64,000 nt of DNA, from NCBI GenBank assembly GCA_015056655.1, contig SVFV01000005.1, positions 106,287 through 170,286 on the forward strand, given 5' to 3'. Below are positions 24,717 through 34,301 of the stretch, piece after piece. Source of the DNA: Butyrivibrio sp. Its GTDB lineage: Bacteria; Bacillota; Clostridia; Lachnospirales; Lachnospiraceae. A model generated the notes under the pieces. That model worked only from the letters and a program-made list of their open reading frames with translations, made no database searches and was not told where the DNA came from. Numbering within the stretch: the stretch's first letter is position 1; each line of letters opens with the position of its first letter. Both the position numbers and the translations under genes were made by a program.

Positions 24717-27374
24717 TCAATCCTTGATCTGAGCTTCAAGTGCTACAGGTGCCTTTGCGATAGCATCAGGAATACCTGCAGGGTTCTTACCACCAGCCTG
24801 AGCCATGTTAGGACGGCCACCGCCGCCACCACCGACAAGTGAAGCAATTTCTTTTACAAGGTTTCCAGCATGAGCGCCCTTAGCGATTGCTCCGTCAGTT
24901 GCCATAGCAATAAGGTTAACCTTGCCATCGTTCTCAGAAATAAGAACTACTACTCCATCGCCAATCTTGGTCTTGAGCTGATCACCAAGGTCTCTAAGAC
25001 CGTTCATGTCTACACCCTTAACGCTCTCTGCAATGAGCTTAACGCCCTTTACTTCCTGAGCCTTGTCTGTAACATCGCCAAGAGCTGCCTGAGCTTCCTT
25101 ACTCTTTAAGGATTCGTTTTCACTCTTAACTGCCTTGAGCTCTTCCTGAAGCTTCTTGATATGATCTGCAAGATCGGCAGGTGTTGTCTTAAGAAGCTTT
25201 GATGCCTCCAAGAGTTCATTATCTGCATTCTTGTAATATGCTCTTGCATTGCTTCCTGTGAGAGCTTCGATACGTCGTACGCCTGCTGCAACACCGCTCT
25301 CTGAAACAATCTTGAAAATTCCAACATGGCTTGTGTTGGAAACATGTGTACCACCACAAAGCTCGATTGAGAAGTCGCCCATGCTTACTACACGAACTGT
25401 ATCGCCATACTTTTCTCCAAACAGAGCCATAGCTCCTGTCTTCTTAGCTTCTTCCATGGACATCTCTTTTGTTACAACAGGAAGTGCAGCTGCAATCTTC
25501 TCGTTTACGATGTCTTCTACCTTCTGAATCTCCTCAGCTGTCATAGCCTGGTGATGACTGAAGTCGAATCTTGTCTTGTCAGGATCCTGGTATGAACCAG
25601 CCTGCTCAACATGATCACCAAGAACCTCCTGAAGTGCCTTCTGAAGAAGGTGAGTTGCAGAGTGGTTTCTACATGTCTTTGCTCTGTTTTCAGCATCAAC
25701 TGAAAGTGTAACTTCGCTTCCAATCTTGAAGCTTCCATTTATCACCTTACCAACATGAGCTGTTCTACCACCAGCAACATGAATTGTCTCAAGTACATCG
25801 AAAGTAGCACCACACTTGCATGTGATAGTACCAATATCGCCTACCTGACCACCCATTGTGCCATAGAAAGGAGTCTTGTCTGTGATGATTGTTCCTGTTT
25901 CTCCTTCTGAAAGAGAATCAACCAGTGAAGACTCACCAGCAAGTGCAACAACCTTGCCCTCAGCTGTAATAGTCTCATAACCAACAAACTCGCTCTGAAC
26001 TGACTCATCAAGGTTATCAAATACGCCAGCGCCTGTTGTGAGGTTAGCTGAGAAATTCTGGTTCTCTCTAGCCTTCTGCTTCTGCTCTTCCATAGAATCA
26101 GCAAAGCCCTTCTCATCAACAGTAAAGCCTTCTTCCTCAGCGAGCTCTACAGTAAGCTCGATAGGGAATCCAAATGTATCATAAAGGAAGAATGCATCCT
26201 TTCCTTCGATTTCCTTCTTACCAGCAGTAGAAGTCTTATCAAGAATCTTCTTGAACTCCTTCATACCATTTTCAAGAGTAGACTCGAAACGAGCAATTTC
26301 TCTCTCAAGCTCTGTAAGAACAAACTTCTGGTTCTTATTAAGATGCTCATAGCTATCCTTATACTCATCGATATAAATCTTAGCTACGCCAAGGATCTGC
26401 TCCTTGTTAAGACCAAGAGTTCTTGCATGTCTAACAGCACGACGGATAAGTCTTCTAAGGATATATCCAGCGCCAGTGTTAGAAGGAAGAAGCTTAGCCT
26501 CATCGCCAATAAGCATAACTGATGTACGAGTGTGATCTGCAAGGATTCTCATTGATCTTGTAGTCTTCTCATCAGACTCATACTTAATTCCACTCTCTTT
26601 TTCAATGTATGCGATTACAGGAGCGTGAAGATCGATCTTGTAAACATCATCAACGCCGTTAAGGAAAGCAAGAATACGCTCAAGTCCCCAACCTGTATCA
26701 ACATTCTTCTGAGAAAGAGGTGTAAGGTGTCCATCGTGATGCTTCTCATACTGCATAAATACATCATTACCGATCTCTGTGTACTTACCGCAGTGGCATC
26801 CAGGGCCGCAGTCAGGTCCGCAATCCGGAACATCCTTTACATAGAACATCTCACTGTCAGGACCACAGGGACCATATTCAAGTCCCCACCAGTTATCCTC
26901 TGCAGGAAGATAGAAAATATTCTCAGGCTTAAATCCTGACTCGATACGATACTTAGCACCCTCTTCATCTCTAGGAGCATTCTCATCACCTGCAAATACT
27001 GTTGCTGCAAGGTGATCCGCATCAAATCCAAAAAGCTCTGTAAGAAGCTCAAAGCTCCACTGGCAACGCTCCTTCTTGAAGTAATCGCCAAGTGACCAGC
27101 TTCCCATCATCTCAAAGAATGTACCATGGCTCTTGTCACCAACGGAATCAATATCGTTAGTACGAACGCATCCCTGAACATTGCAAAGTCTTGTTCCCAT
27201 GGGATGCTTCTTACCAAGAAGATAAGGCATAAGAGGCTGCATACCTGCAACGTTGAACATAACACCTGTTGATCCGTCAGATACAAGTGAAACTGCACCA
27301 CAATCAACATGTCCGCGATCTATATAGAACTGCTTCCAAGCCTTGCGCAGTTCATTAGCTGTAAATTGTTTCAT
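24717..27374 (-). CDS. alaS: Alanyl-tRNA synthetase
   Basis: An 885-residue class II synthetase. The N-terminal aminoacylation domain has FMFNVAGMQ-like motif 2 context, read here as GVMFNVAGMQPLMPYLLG, then RTNDIDSVG and FFEMMGSWSLGDYF. The editing domain has HSATHLLQKAL and CGGTHVSNTSH, its zinc ligands. A C-Ala domain closes the chain with a Gly-rich GGGGGGRPNMAQAGG, as usual. It charges tRNA-Ala and clears mischarged Ser/Gly. It follows glyQS by about 27 bases with a short leader, so no T-box can fit there. Confidence 0.98.
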   Translation of the reverse strand: MKQFTANELRKAWKQFYIDRGHVDCGAVSLVSDGSTGVMFNVAGMQPLMPYLLGKKHPMGTRLCNVQGCVRTNDIDSVGDKSHGTFFEMMGSWSLGDYFKKERCQWSFELLTELFGFDADHLAATVFAGDENAPRDEEGAKYRIESGFKPENIFYLPAEDNWWGLEYGPCGPDSEMFYVKDVPDCGPDCGPGCHCGKYTEIGNDVFMQYEKHHDGHLTPLSQKNVDTGWGLERILAFLNGVDDVYKIDLHAPVIAYIEKESGIKYESDEKTTRSMRILADHTRTSVMLIGDEAKLLPSNTGAGYILRRLIRRAVRHARTLGLNKEQILGVAKIYIDEYKDSYEHLNKNQKFVLTELEREIARFESTLENGMKEFKKILDKTSTAGKKEIEGKDAFFLYDTFGFPIELTVELAEEEGFTVDEKGFADSMEEQKQKARENQNFSANLTTGAGVFDNLDESVQSEFVGYETITAEGKVVALAGESSLVDSLSEGETGTIITDKTPFYGTMGGQVGDIGTITCKCGATFDVLETIHVAGGRTAHVGKVINGSFKIGSEVTLSVDAENRAKTCRNHSATHLLQKALQEVLGDHVEQAGSYQDPDKTRFDFSHHQAMTAEEIQKVEDIVNEKIAAALPVVTKEMSMEEAKKTGAMALFGEKYGDTVRVVSMGDFSIELCGGTHVSNTSHVGIFKIVSESGVAAGVRRIEALTGSNARAYYKNADNELLEASKLLKTTPADLADHIKKLQEELKAVKSENESLKSKEAQAALGDVTDKAQEVKGVKLIAESVKGVDMNGLRDLGDQLKTKIGDGVVVLISENDGKVNLIAMATDGAIAKGAHAGNLVKEIASLVGGGGGGRPNMAQAGGKNPAGIPDAIAKAPVALEAQIKD

Positions 27375-27401
27375 CTTAAAACTCCTTATTTTTACTTCGA
27401 C

Positions 27402-28811
27402 TTAGAAGTCAAACTTGTCACTGAAAAATGCCTCGAGCTCGTCGATAGCAATTCTCTCCTGCTCCATGCTGTCACGGAAACGAACTGTTACCTTGCCATC
27501 TGTCTCTGAGTCAAAGTCATATGTGATGCAGAAAGGTGTACCGATCTCATCCTGTCTGCGATATCTCTTACCAATGTTTCCTCTGTCGTCATACTCACAG
27601 TTGTACTTCTTGGAAAGCTGTGCATAAATCTTCTCAGCGCCCTCACCAAGCTTCTTTGAAAGAGGAAGGATACCAATCTTTACAGGAGCAAGAGCGGGAT
27701 GGAAGTGAAGAACTGTTCTCATATCAGGCTTCTCTTCTGTTCCGATGTTCTCCTCATCATATGCCTCGCAGAGGAATGCAAGTGTTACACGGTCTGCACC
27801 AAGTGAAGGCTCAACAACGAAAGGAATGTACTTCTCATTTGTCTCATCATCAAAGTAATCCATAGGCTCGCCTGATGTCTCCTGATGACGTGTAAGATCG
27901 TAGTTTGTTCTTGATGCAATACCCCAGAGCTCGCCCCAGTCTGTGAAGGGGAATGCATACTCGATATCTGTTGTATGGTCACTGTAGAATGAAAGCTCTT
28001 CAGGATCATGATCACGAAGACGGAGATTCTCCTTGTCGATTCCAAGAGAAAGGAGCCACTCATAGCATGTCTTTCTCCAATACTCGAACCACTCTGTCTG
28101 TGTGCCAGGCTTACAGAAGAACTCAAGCTCCATCTGCTCGAACTCTCTTGTACGGAATGTAAAGTTACCCGGTGTGATCTCGTTACGGAAGCTCTTACCA
28201 ATCTGGCAAATTCCAAAAGGAACCTTCTTACGTGATGTACGCTGTACATTCTTGAAGTTTACGAAGATACCCTGTGCTGTCTCAGGACGAAGGTATACTG
28301 TATCCTTTGCGTCCTCAGTTACACCCTGGAAGGTTTTGAACATAAGGTTGAACTGACGGATATCTGTGAAGTTGTGCTTTCCACATGACGGGCAGGGAAC
28401 GTTGTGCTCATCGATGAAGTTCTTCATCTGTTCCTGACTCCATCCATCAACAGAAGACTCAAGAGTGATATTGTTCTCAGCTGCAAAGTTCTCAATAAGC
28501 TGATCTGCTCTGAATCTCTCGTGGCACTCCTTACAATCCATAAGAGGATCAGAGAAGCCACCAAGGTGACCAGATGCTACCCATGTCTGAGGGTTCATAA
28601 GAATCGCACAGTCAACACCAACATTGTAAGGGTTCTCCTGTACAAACTTCTGCCACCATGCCTTCTTTACATTGTTCTTAAACTCAACACCAAGGTTACC
28701 GTAATCCCAAGTGTTTGCAAGACCTCCGTAAATCTCAGATCCCGGATAAACAAAGCCTCTTGCCTTTGCAAGTGCTACAATCTTTTCCATTGTCTTTTCA
28801 TTTGCCTTCAT
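27402..28811 (-). CDS. glyQS: Glycyl-tRNA synthetase (single-chain, dimeric class IIa type)
   Basis: A 469-residue single-chain glycine-tRNA ligase, the type shared with eukaryotes and Archaea rather than the alpha2-beta2 bacterial form. Features: [20 protein letters not shown] at the start, motif 2 [21 protein letters not shown] region, and motif 3 [15 protein letters not shown] short C-terminal anticodon-binding domain follows. The gap to the preceding lipoprotein gene is only 30 bases, with GGAGG in it, so glyQS is probably read from the lipoprotein promoter, with alaS behind it. Confidence 0.97.
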   Translation of the reverse strand: MKANEKTMEKIVALAKARGFVYPGSEIYGGLANTWDYGNLGVEFKNNVKKAWWQKFVQENPYNVGVDCAILMNPQTWVASGHLGGFSDPLMDCKECHERFRADQLIENFAAENNITLESSVDGWSQEQMKNFIDEHNVPCPSCGKHNFTDIRQFNLMFKTFQGVTEDAKDTVYLRPETAQGIFVNFKNVQRTSRKKVPFGICQIGKSFRNEITPGNFTFRTREFEQMELEFFCKPGTQTEWFEYWRKTCYEWLLSLGIDKENLRLRDHDPEELSFYSDHTTDIEYAFPFTDWGELWGIASRTNYDLTRHQETSGEPMDYFDDETNEKYIPFVVEPSLGADRVTLAFLCEAYDEENIGTEEKPDMRTVLHFHPALAPVKIGILPLSKKLGEGAEKIYAQLSKKYNCEYDDRGNIGKRYRRQDEIGTPFCITYDFDSETDGKVTVRFRDSMEQERIAIDELEAFFSDKFDF

Positions 28812-28841
28812 ATATAAAAACCTCCAAAATTATTAACTAAT

Positions 28842-29453
28842 TTATTTACCAAGAACTATGTATGTAAGTTCTCCCTCCGCAGTCTGTGAAAGATCTGCTA
28901 CGCTGGAATCTGTAAGGCTTACGCCCTTAGATGTGTATTTCACCTTATATGGTAATGCCACAAGTCCTTTATTTTCAGTAACCAGCACATGCTGATCATC
29001 CAAAATACCTGCAATATCTTCTGAAGAAACCGGAACCCCGTTTGTATCCACAAGGTTCGTATCAACATTTACTCCGGATAATTTAAGCTCTGAAACCGTT
29101 CCAAACATGAGCTGTTCAGAATTAAAGCTTGTATAATCACTGGCAGAAGCAAATTTCATAACCATCTTAATGTTGCTGTCTTCTCTTTCAAGAGATGTGA
29201 GTTCTGCTTTACTTTCGCCGTTTTGAGCGTTATAAGCATTAACCTCATCCTCTGCCATGTTCTTTAATTCATCAATATTGTAATAACCTTCGGAAAAATC
29301 TTCGAAAATTACATTTATGACTGAGCCATCCTTCTTAACTGTAACTGAGGTGGCATCCGTCTTTGTCAGATCCTTCCCTCCGCAAGCAGTTAAAAATACT
29401 ACCATTGCAAGTGATATGGCCGCAATATTACCTATATTTCTTATCTTTTGCAC
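28842..29453 (-). CDS. Lipoprotein of unknown function, first in the glyQS-alaS run
   Basis: A 203-residue lipoprotein. The signal peptide ends in the lipobox VFLTAC near residue 24. The mature part is hydrophilic with an alternating beta pattern and no motif I can name (KDGSVINVIFEDFSEGYYNI, then KLSGVNVDTNLVDTNG). The start codon is GTG with GAGGG seven bases upstream. It has a strong promoter about 85 bases upstream and a palindrome in its leader. glyQS and alaS follow at 30 and 27 bases, an odd partnership for a surface protein. Confidence 0.75.
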   Translation of the reverse strand: MQKIRNIGNIAAISLAMVVFLTACGGKDLTKTDATSVTVKKDGSVINVIFEDFSEGYYNIDELKNMAEDEVNAYNAQNGESKAELTSLEREDSNIKMVMKFASASDYTSFNSEQLMFGTVSELKLSGVNVDTNLVDTNGVPVSSEDIAGILDDQHVLVTENKGLVALPYKVKYTSKGVSLTDSSVADLSQTAEGELTYIVLGK

Positions 29454-29476
29454 TTACTTTCCCTCTTTTAACGAAT

Positions 29477-29501
29477 ATTCTTGAACTTCAGGTTCAAGAA
29501 T
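29477..29501 (-). promoter_or_regulatory. Leader palindrome upstream of the lipoprotein gene
   Basis: ATTCTTGAAC and GTTCAAGAAT form a perfect 10-bp inverted repeat around TTCAG. It lies just after the predicted transcription start and has no T-run, so it is an operator or an mRNA 5' hairpin rather than a terminator. Confidence 0.65.
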
Positions 29502-29514
29502 GCATACCTTGTTG

Positions 29515-29543
29515 ATTATATACTTTGTTAATCACATTTTCAA
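29515..29543 (-). promoter_or_regulatory. Promoter of the lipoprotein-glyQS-alaS run
   Basis: On the minus strand TTGAAA (29538-29543), a 17-base spacer and a perfect TATAAT (29515-29520). Confidence 0.85.
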
Positions 29544-29555
29544 TAATTGCATGAA

Positions 29556-29595
29556 ACAAAAGAAAGCACACGATCCTCATACAGGAATCGTGTGC
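29556..29595 (-). terminator. Intrinsic terminator after recO
   Basis: A 9-bp stem, GCACACGAT with its complement, 12-base loop, is followed on the minus strand by TTTCTTTTG. It ends the peptidase-era-recO run. Confidence 0.85.
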
Positions 29596-29599
29596 CCTA

Positions 29600-30262
29600 T
29601 TAACTCTTTTGTCCTTCAACCATCATCACCATATCAAGCGAGTTGAGGCGTCTGTCGATAAAACGTTTCCTGTATACATCGCATATATGGTCAAGTTCCA
29701 CCAGAACCTCGTCTGTTACCTTGAACGAAAAAAGCTTTTCTGAAGGTGTTGAATAAATATAATTCAAAGTATATGTTGTTGAATCCTGATATTTTCTATC
29801 GTTCGGAAGGCCAGGGAACTCTCCGTTTATGGCAAGCGCTTTTATCTCGTAAATACATCTTACGAATTTATTGTCAAACTTATCTGACTCCAAAGCCTGA
29901 AGCGATCTGTATAAAAGCTTCAGCACTTCTCTCTCGTCATTGTTTTCTCTTGTGTAATAATCAGCGAGCTCCATAAAAAACATTCCATACATTGAGGCAT
30001 CAAAATCCTGCCTGAAGGTCTCGAAGTAATTCGAGATATGTGCCTCCTGAATGTTATAGGAGCTCTTGCCTTCGTATAGCTTAAATTCTCCAAAGCAAAA
30101 AGGCTCAACAACTCCGGACAACTGATTCCCCGGACGTCTGGCCCCCTTTGCAAAGGCTGTAATCTTGCCACGTTCGGAAGTAAGGATCGTAACTACCCAG
30201 TCGTATTCTGCGACAGGCGCACGCTTTATTATCATTCCGTTTACAGTAGCAAGTTCAACCAT
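29600..30262 (-). CDS. recO: DNA repair protein RecO
   Basis: A 220-residue RecO, the RecF-pathway protein that loads RecA and anneals strands. The N-terminal OB fold is clear: GMIIKRAPVAEYDWVVTILT, then GKITAFAKGARRPGN. The helical C-terminal region follows (ASMYGMFFMELADYYT). It is on the short side of the family (usual 240-260), and the four-Cys zinc finger of some RecO proteins is absent. It lies 12 bases after era, the order seen in many Firmicutes. Confidence 0.94.
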   Translation of the reverse strand: MVELATVNGMIIKRAPVAEYDWVVTILTSERGKITAFAKGARRPGNQLSGVVEPFCFGEFKLYEGKSSYNIQEAHISNYFETFRQDFDASMYGMFFMELADYYTRENNDEREVLKLLYRSLQALESDKFDNKFVRCIYEIKALAINGEFPGLPNDRKYQDSTTYTLNYIYSTPSEKLFSFKVTDEVLVELDHICDVYRKRFIDRRLNSLDMVMMVEGQKS

Positions 30263-30274
30263 TTTTCTATTCCA

Positions 30275-31354
30275 TTACTTAGTATTCTTATATCCAAAAT
30301 TCTTCATCTGGACAGTATCATTTCTCCAGTCTCTTCTGACCTTAACAAAAAGCTGAAGATTAACGCGGCATCCAACAAGCTTTTCTATATCGCCTCTTGC
30401 CTGTGATCCGATCTTCTTAAGCATACTTCCGCCTTTTCCAATGACGATTCCTTTGTGAGAATCTCTCTCGCAGATAATAGTTGCTTCAATATCCATGATA
30501 TTATCTACATCCTGAACGTCTGCTGCGTCGCTCTCGCCGCCAGATAATGCAGCGAGCATAGCTTCAAGATCCGGCACTGCACCTTCAGCTGTGGGAGATG
30601 CCTGCGCTGATTTCTTCGGTGGATGTACATGCTTTGATTTTTTCTTTTTAACAGGCTTTGATACCTGTCTGGTTTTCATAGTCTCCACTGTAACAGCAAT
30701 ACCATGAGGAACCTCATCCGATAAAAGCCTTAATGCCTTTTCTCTAATTATCTCTGATACGATATCCCTCTCTGACTGGTCTGTCAGTGTCTCCTCCTCA
30801 TAGAAGGGATCGCCGTAAGGAAGCTTACTGAAAATAACATCCATAAGCTCCTCTAAGTTTTCCTGCTTAAGTGCTGAAACTGTAACAATATCAGCGTAGT
30901 CCATTTCCTTTTTGTAGGCTTCAATGAACTTTGTCAGTTCTTCCTTTGGTACAGTATCTATCTTGTTAATTACAAGTATTACCTGTTTGTTGCTTGCGCG
31001 AAGCTGCTCTATGATCATTTTCTCACCTGCACCAATGTAGGTGGTAGGCTCAACCAGCCAGAGGATAAGGTCAACCTCCTCAAGTGTTTTGGTTGCAACC
31101 TTGACCATATATTCCCCAAGCTTGTTCTTCGATTCATGGATTCCGGGAGTATCAAGAAAAACTATCTGACCTCTCTCATCTGTATAAACAGTCTGAATCC
31201 TTCCTCTAGTAGTCTGGGGCTTATGGGATGTAATCGCTATCTTCTGTCCGATGAGATGATTCATAAGCGTTGATTTTCCAACATTCGGACGACCGATGAG
31301 AGTTACATAACCACATCTGTAATCTGCACTTACATTATTCTGATTTTCCTGCAT
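30275..31354 (-). CDS. era: GTPase Era with a lysine/alanine-rich insertion in its KH domain
   Basis: A 359-residue Era, against about 300 for typical members. GTPase motifs: GRPNVGKST (21-29), DTPG (68-71) and NKID (130-133). The C-terminal KH domain starts with EIIREKALRLLSDEVPHGIAV and ends with VERD-like CERDSHKGIVIGKGG (306-309 GKGG). Between the two beta strands of the KH domain, about residues 229-286 are extra: a Lys-rich stretch (KPVKKKKSKHVHPPKK) and an Ala/Asp/Ser-rich one. Era binds 16S rRNA in 30S assembly, so the insertion faces RNA. The ATG at 31354 overlaps the peptidase stop by 20 bases; GGAG lies ten bases upstream. Confidence 0.95.
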   Translation of the reverse strand: MQENQNNVSADYRCGYVTLIGRPNVGKSTLMNHLIGQKIAITSHKPQTTRGRIQTVYTDERGQIVFLDTPGIHESKNKLGEYMVKVATKTLEEVDLILWLVEPTTYIGAGEKMIIEQLRASNKQVILVINKIDTVPKEELTKFIEAYKKEMDYADIVTVSALKQENLEELMDVIFSKLPYGDPFYEEETLTDQSERDIVSEIIREKALRLLSDEVPHGIAVTVETMKTRQVSKPVKKKKSKHVHPPKKSAQASPTAEGAVPDLEAMLAALSGGESDAADVQDVDNIMDIEATIICERDSHKGIVIGKGGSMLKKIGSQARGDIEKLVGCRVNLQLFVKVRRDWRNDTVQMKNFGYKNTK

Positions 31355-34280
31355 ATATAAGCTGCTCCACTTTTCCAAACAGTTCTTTGTTTTCTTCTAT
31401 CTTTTTAGCATCACCGACTACGCAAAGACATTCGTCCTCCATAAAGGCTTCGATATAAGCTGCAAGACTTCTGATCTTTGCCTGGTCTGTTGCAATAAGA
31501 TCATCTCTATCCTTCTGGATATCAGCCATGTCTGCATGACACAGATAAGCTGTAAGACCATAGGCACCCTTTGTTGAAGGAGTCTTTGGTGTATCGAGAT
31601 CACTTATAGCACCGATAATGAACTGGGTAATAGTTCTCTCATCAGCCTCAAAATTCTTAAGGTAATCTGCTGCCTCTTTGAATACATCAATGCTTCTTGT
31701 AAGATGAGGATCTCTGTAGGTTACAAAATAAGAATCTCCATTCTTTGCAAAGCCGCTCATACAGCCATAAGCTCCGCCAAGAACTCTGATGTTCTTCCAA
31801 AGGTAATCATAGCCAAGCATTACCTTGAGTACACGAAGAGATCCATCATACTTAAGTCCCTTTGATGCAAAGTTACCGGCTCTGCATACATACTGAACCT
31901 GGCCTGCTGTCTGGAAGCCCTCGTTTAACTTATTGCAGCTAAGAGTAAAGCCACCCTTTTCTACCTCATTTGTATAAAGCTCATCTGCAAACTTCTGAAC
32001 CTTCTCAGGAATTCCAACATATTCTTTTTCAGAAGAAGTGTAATCCACAAGGAGATTCTCAGCTCTGAAGATTATGCTAGAGAGTTCCTTCATATAACCG
32101 ATGAACTCTTCTGTAGCCTTGTCATCATCCTGGATGCGCTCTCTTACTTCCTCAAGGAATCTGTAACCGCCAATTCCTGATGTCATATCAGAAAGCTTAG
32201 CAGCAGGTGATACATAAGACATTGCTCTTAAGGCAGCGCTGTGATGTCCTGCTCCTGCAAGCTCAGAACGTGCTCTAGAGCAGTTTTCATCCATTATCTC
32301 AAGAAGTCTCTTCTTATCATCAAATTTAGTGTGCATCAAAATCTCATTTACAAGTCTGAATGCATCATCAATCTGAGGATATAAAGCCTTCACATTAACC
32401 TCGAAGGTTGTGGTGAACTTAGTTACATCATTTGCATCTGTATATGAACTTACAGAACCTGTGATTCCACCTGTCTTTAAGTTGATCTCGTTGTAAAGAT
32501 CTGCATAAGTGTAATTCTCTGTATCCATAAGTGCCAAAAGGAGCTTGAGTACAGGCACATAGGGAAGAAGTCTGTCAGGAACATTCTTTATGTCGAATAC
32601 AAAGTTTATATAGCCAATTCCATTAGTGAAAACATCATGGAAAAGAATCTTCTGATTTCCAACGCTTCTCTCTTCGTAAATAAACTTATCAGCTTCCTTC
32701 TTCATATCTTCTCTTTTAAGAAGAGGAATCTTAGCAAGGTCTTCAGGCGCGTCAGGCTCTTCCTGATAAGCTTTAAGTTCTGCTGTTTCTTTAACTATCT
32801 GTGCTATCTCATCACTACTTAAGCTGTCACGATATTCCTTAAGCTGCTGTTTTAAGGCTTCTTCCTTTTCCTCAGCAAGCCCCTTCTTAGGAGTTACCAT
32901 GAGCATTGTGCAGTGATTGTTCTGTAAAAGATACTTTTCTACAAGCTCTTCAAAATATCCGTTTTCTACTTCCTTCTTAAGCTGAGCGAATGTCTCGTTT
33001 GCTTCGATGTTGATCCAGGGCTTCATATCATCATAAAGCCAGCTGTCAAACACCTGAAGTCCGTAAAGAAGTCCCTTGGGGAATCTTCCAAAATCTGCTT
33101 CTCTGTATTTGAATTCATCAGCATTGATTCCAGCAAGAAGCGCCTTCTTATCAATGCCTTCAGCTACCTGCTTTTTCAGAACCTCTTCAATAGTCTTTAA
33201 GAACTCATCCTTCTGCTCAGGATTTGCATTCTTTGCAACTATAGAAAAAGTAGGCTGCTTTATACCATTGTCGTAATCACTGAAAACTTCACTTCCTATA
33301 CCCTTGTCGATAAGTGCCTTCTTAATTGGAGCACCAGGTGCTGAGCAAAGAGCATAATCAAGCACGTCAAAAGCAACATAAAACTTAGGATCAAGACTGC
33401 TTCCAACTGCGTAGTTCAGTGTAAGGTAAGTGTTATCCTTTTCAGACTCTTCCTTCATGATTGGATACTGACTTGTAACATCTTTTCTTGAAGCAAAGCC
33501 TTCCTGCAGCGCAATCTCAGAATCAACCTCGATCTTATCAAAATTGGAAAGATAAGCTTCATCTATGTACTTAAGCTTTTCTGCCATATCCATATCACCG
33601 TAGAGATAGATATAGCTGTTTGAAGGATGATAATACTTTCTATGGAAATCCAGATAATCCTCATAAGTAAGCTCAGGGATTACATCCGGATCACCACCAG
33701 ACTCAATACCATAAGTGGTATCAGGGAAAAGAGATTTTCTGATTTCTCTTGCTACAACTTCATCAGCAGATGAAAATGCGCCCTTCATCTCGTTATATAC
33801 AACGCCGTTTATTCCTAACTCGCTATTTTCATCCTCCATTTCGTAATGCCAGCCTTCCTGCTGGAATATCTTTTTGGTGTCATAGATATTAGGATAAAAA
33901 ACTGCATCCAGATAAACGTGCATAAGATTCTGGAAGTCAGTATCATTGCAGCTTGCGATAGGGTAAACAGTCTTATCCGGATATGTCATTGCATTAAGAA
34001 ATGTGTTAAGTGATCCCTTTACCAGCTCAACAAAAGGATCCTTAATAGGGAATTCCCTGGAACCACAAAGAACAGTGTGCTCGATGATATGAGCAACACC
34101 TGTTGAATCCTTGGGAGGGGTTCTGAAACCAATATAGAAAACCTTATTATTATCATCATTTGAGAGAAGTGCCAGTCTTGCTCCGGTCTTCTTATGACGG
34201 ACAATATAGCTTTCTGAATTGAGATCCTCAATTCTTCTCTTTTCAATCACCTCATAAGCTTCAAGCTCTTCAATTCTCAT
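31335..34280 (-). CDS. M16C family zinc metallopeptidase (PreP/insulinase-like)
   Basis: A 981-residue peptidase. The inverted zinc motif HxxEH appears as GVAHIIEHTVLCG near residue 60, and the distal Glu lies in the helix NEMKGAFSSADEV. KGSLNTFLNAMTYPDKTVYP is the family's signature for M16C. The chain has the usual tandem halves plus the M16C-associated helical hairpin. No signal peptide, so cytosolic, where it would degrade small unfolded peptides. The ATG at 34280 has GAGG six bases upstream, while the TTG at 34292 lies in that ribosome site. It overlaps era. Confidence 0.93.
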   Translation of the reverse strand: MRIEELEAYEVIEKRRIEDLNSESYIVRHKKTGARLALLSNDDNNKVFYIGFRTPPKDSTGVAHIIEHTVLCGSREFPIKDPFVELVKGSLNTFLNAMTYPDKTVYPIASCNDTDFQNLMHVYLDAVFYPNIYDTKKIFQQEGWHYEMEDENSELGINGVVYNEMKGAFSSADEVVAREIRKSLFPDTTYGIESGGDPDVIPELTYEDYLDFHRKYYHPSNSYIYLYGDMDMAEKLKYIDEAYLSNFDKIEVDSEIALQEGFASRKDVTSQYPIMKEESEKDNTYLTLNYAVGSSLDPKFYVAFDVLDYALCSAPGAPIKKALIDKGIGSEVFSDYDNGIKQPTFSIVAKNANPEQKDEFLKTIEEVLKKQVAEGIDKKALLAGINADEFKYREADFGRFPKGLLYGLQVFDSWLYDDMKPWINIEANETFAQLKKEVENGYFEELVEKYLLQNNHCTMLMVTPKKGLAEEKEEALKQQLKEYRDSLSSDEIAQIVKETAELKAYQEEPDAPEDLAKIPLLKREDMKKEADKFIYEERSVGNQKILFHDVFTNGIGYINFVFDIKNVPDRLLPYVPVLKLLLALMDTENYTYADLYNEINLKTGGITGSVSSYTDANDVTKFTTTFEVNVKALYPQIDDAFRLVNEILMHTKFDDKKRLLEIMDENCSRARSELAGAGHHSAALRAMSYVSPAAKLSDMTSGIGGYRFLEEVRERIQDDDKATEEFIGYMKELSSIIFRAENLLVDYTSSEKEYVGIPEKVQKFADELYTNEVEKGGFTLSCNKLNEGFQTAGQVQYVCRAGNFASKGLKYDGSLRVLKVMLGYDYLWKNIRVLGGAYGCMSGFAKNGDSYFVTYRDPHLTRSIDVFKEAADYLKNFEADERTITQFIIGAISDLDTPKTPSTKGAYGLTAYLCHADMADIQKDRDDLIATDQAKIRSLAAYIEAFMEDECLCVVGDAKKIEENKELFGKVEQLIYAGKSE

Positions 34281-34301
34281 ATAAATCCTCAATTCTAAAT
34301 C

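Noticed and set aside
27375..28841. T-box riboswitch before alaS or glyQS
   Set aside because: The gaps before these genes are only about 27-30 bases, too short for a T-box; the genes appear to be read from an upstream promoter.
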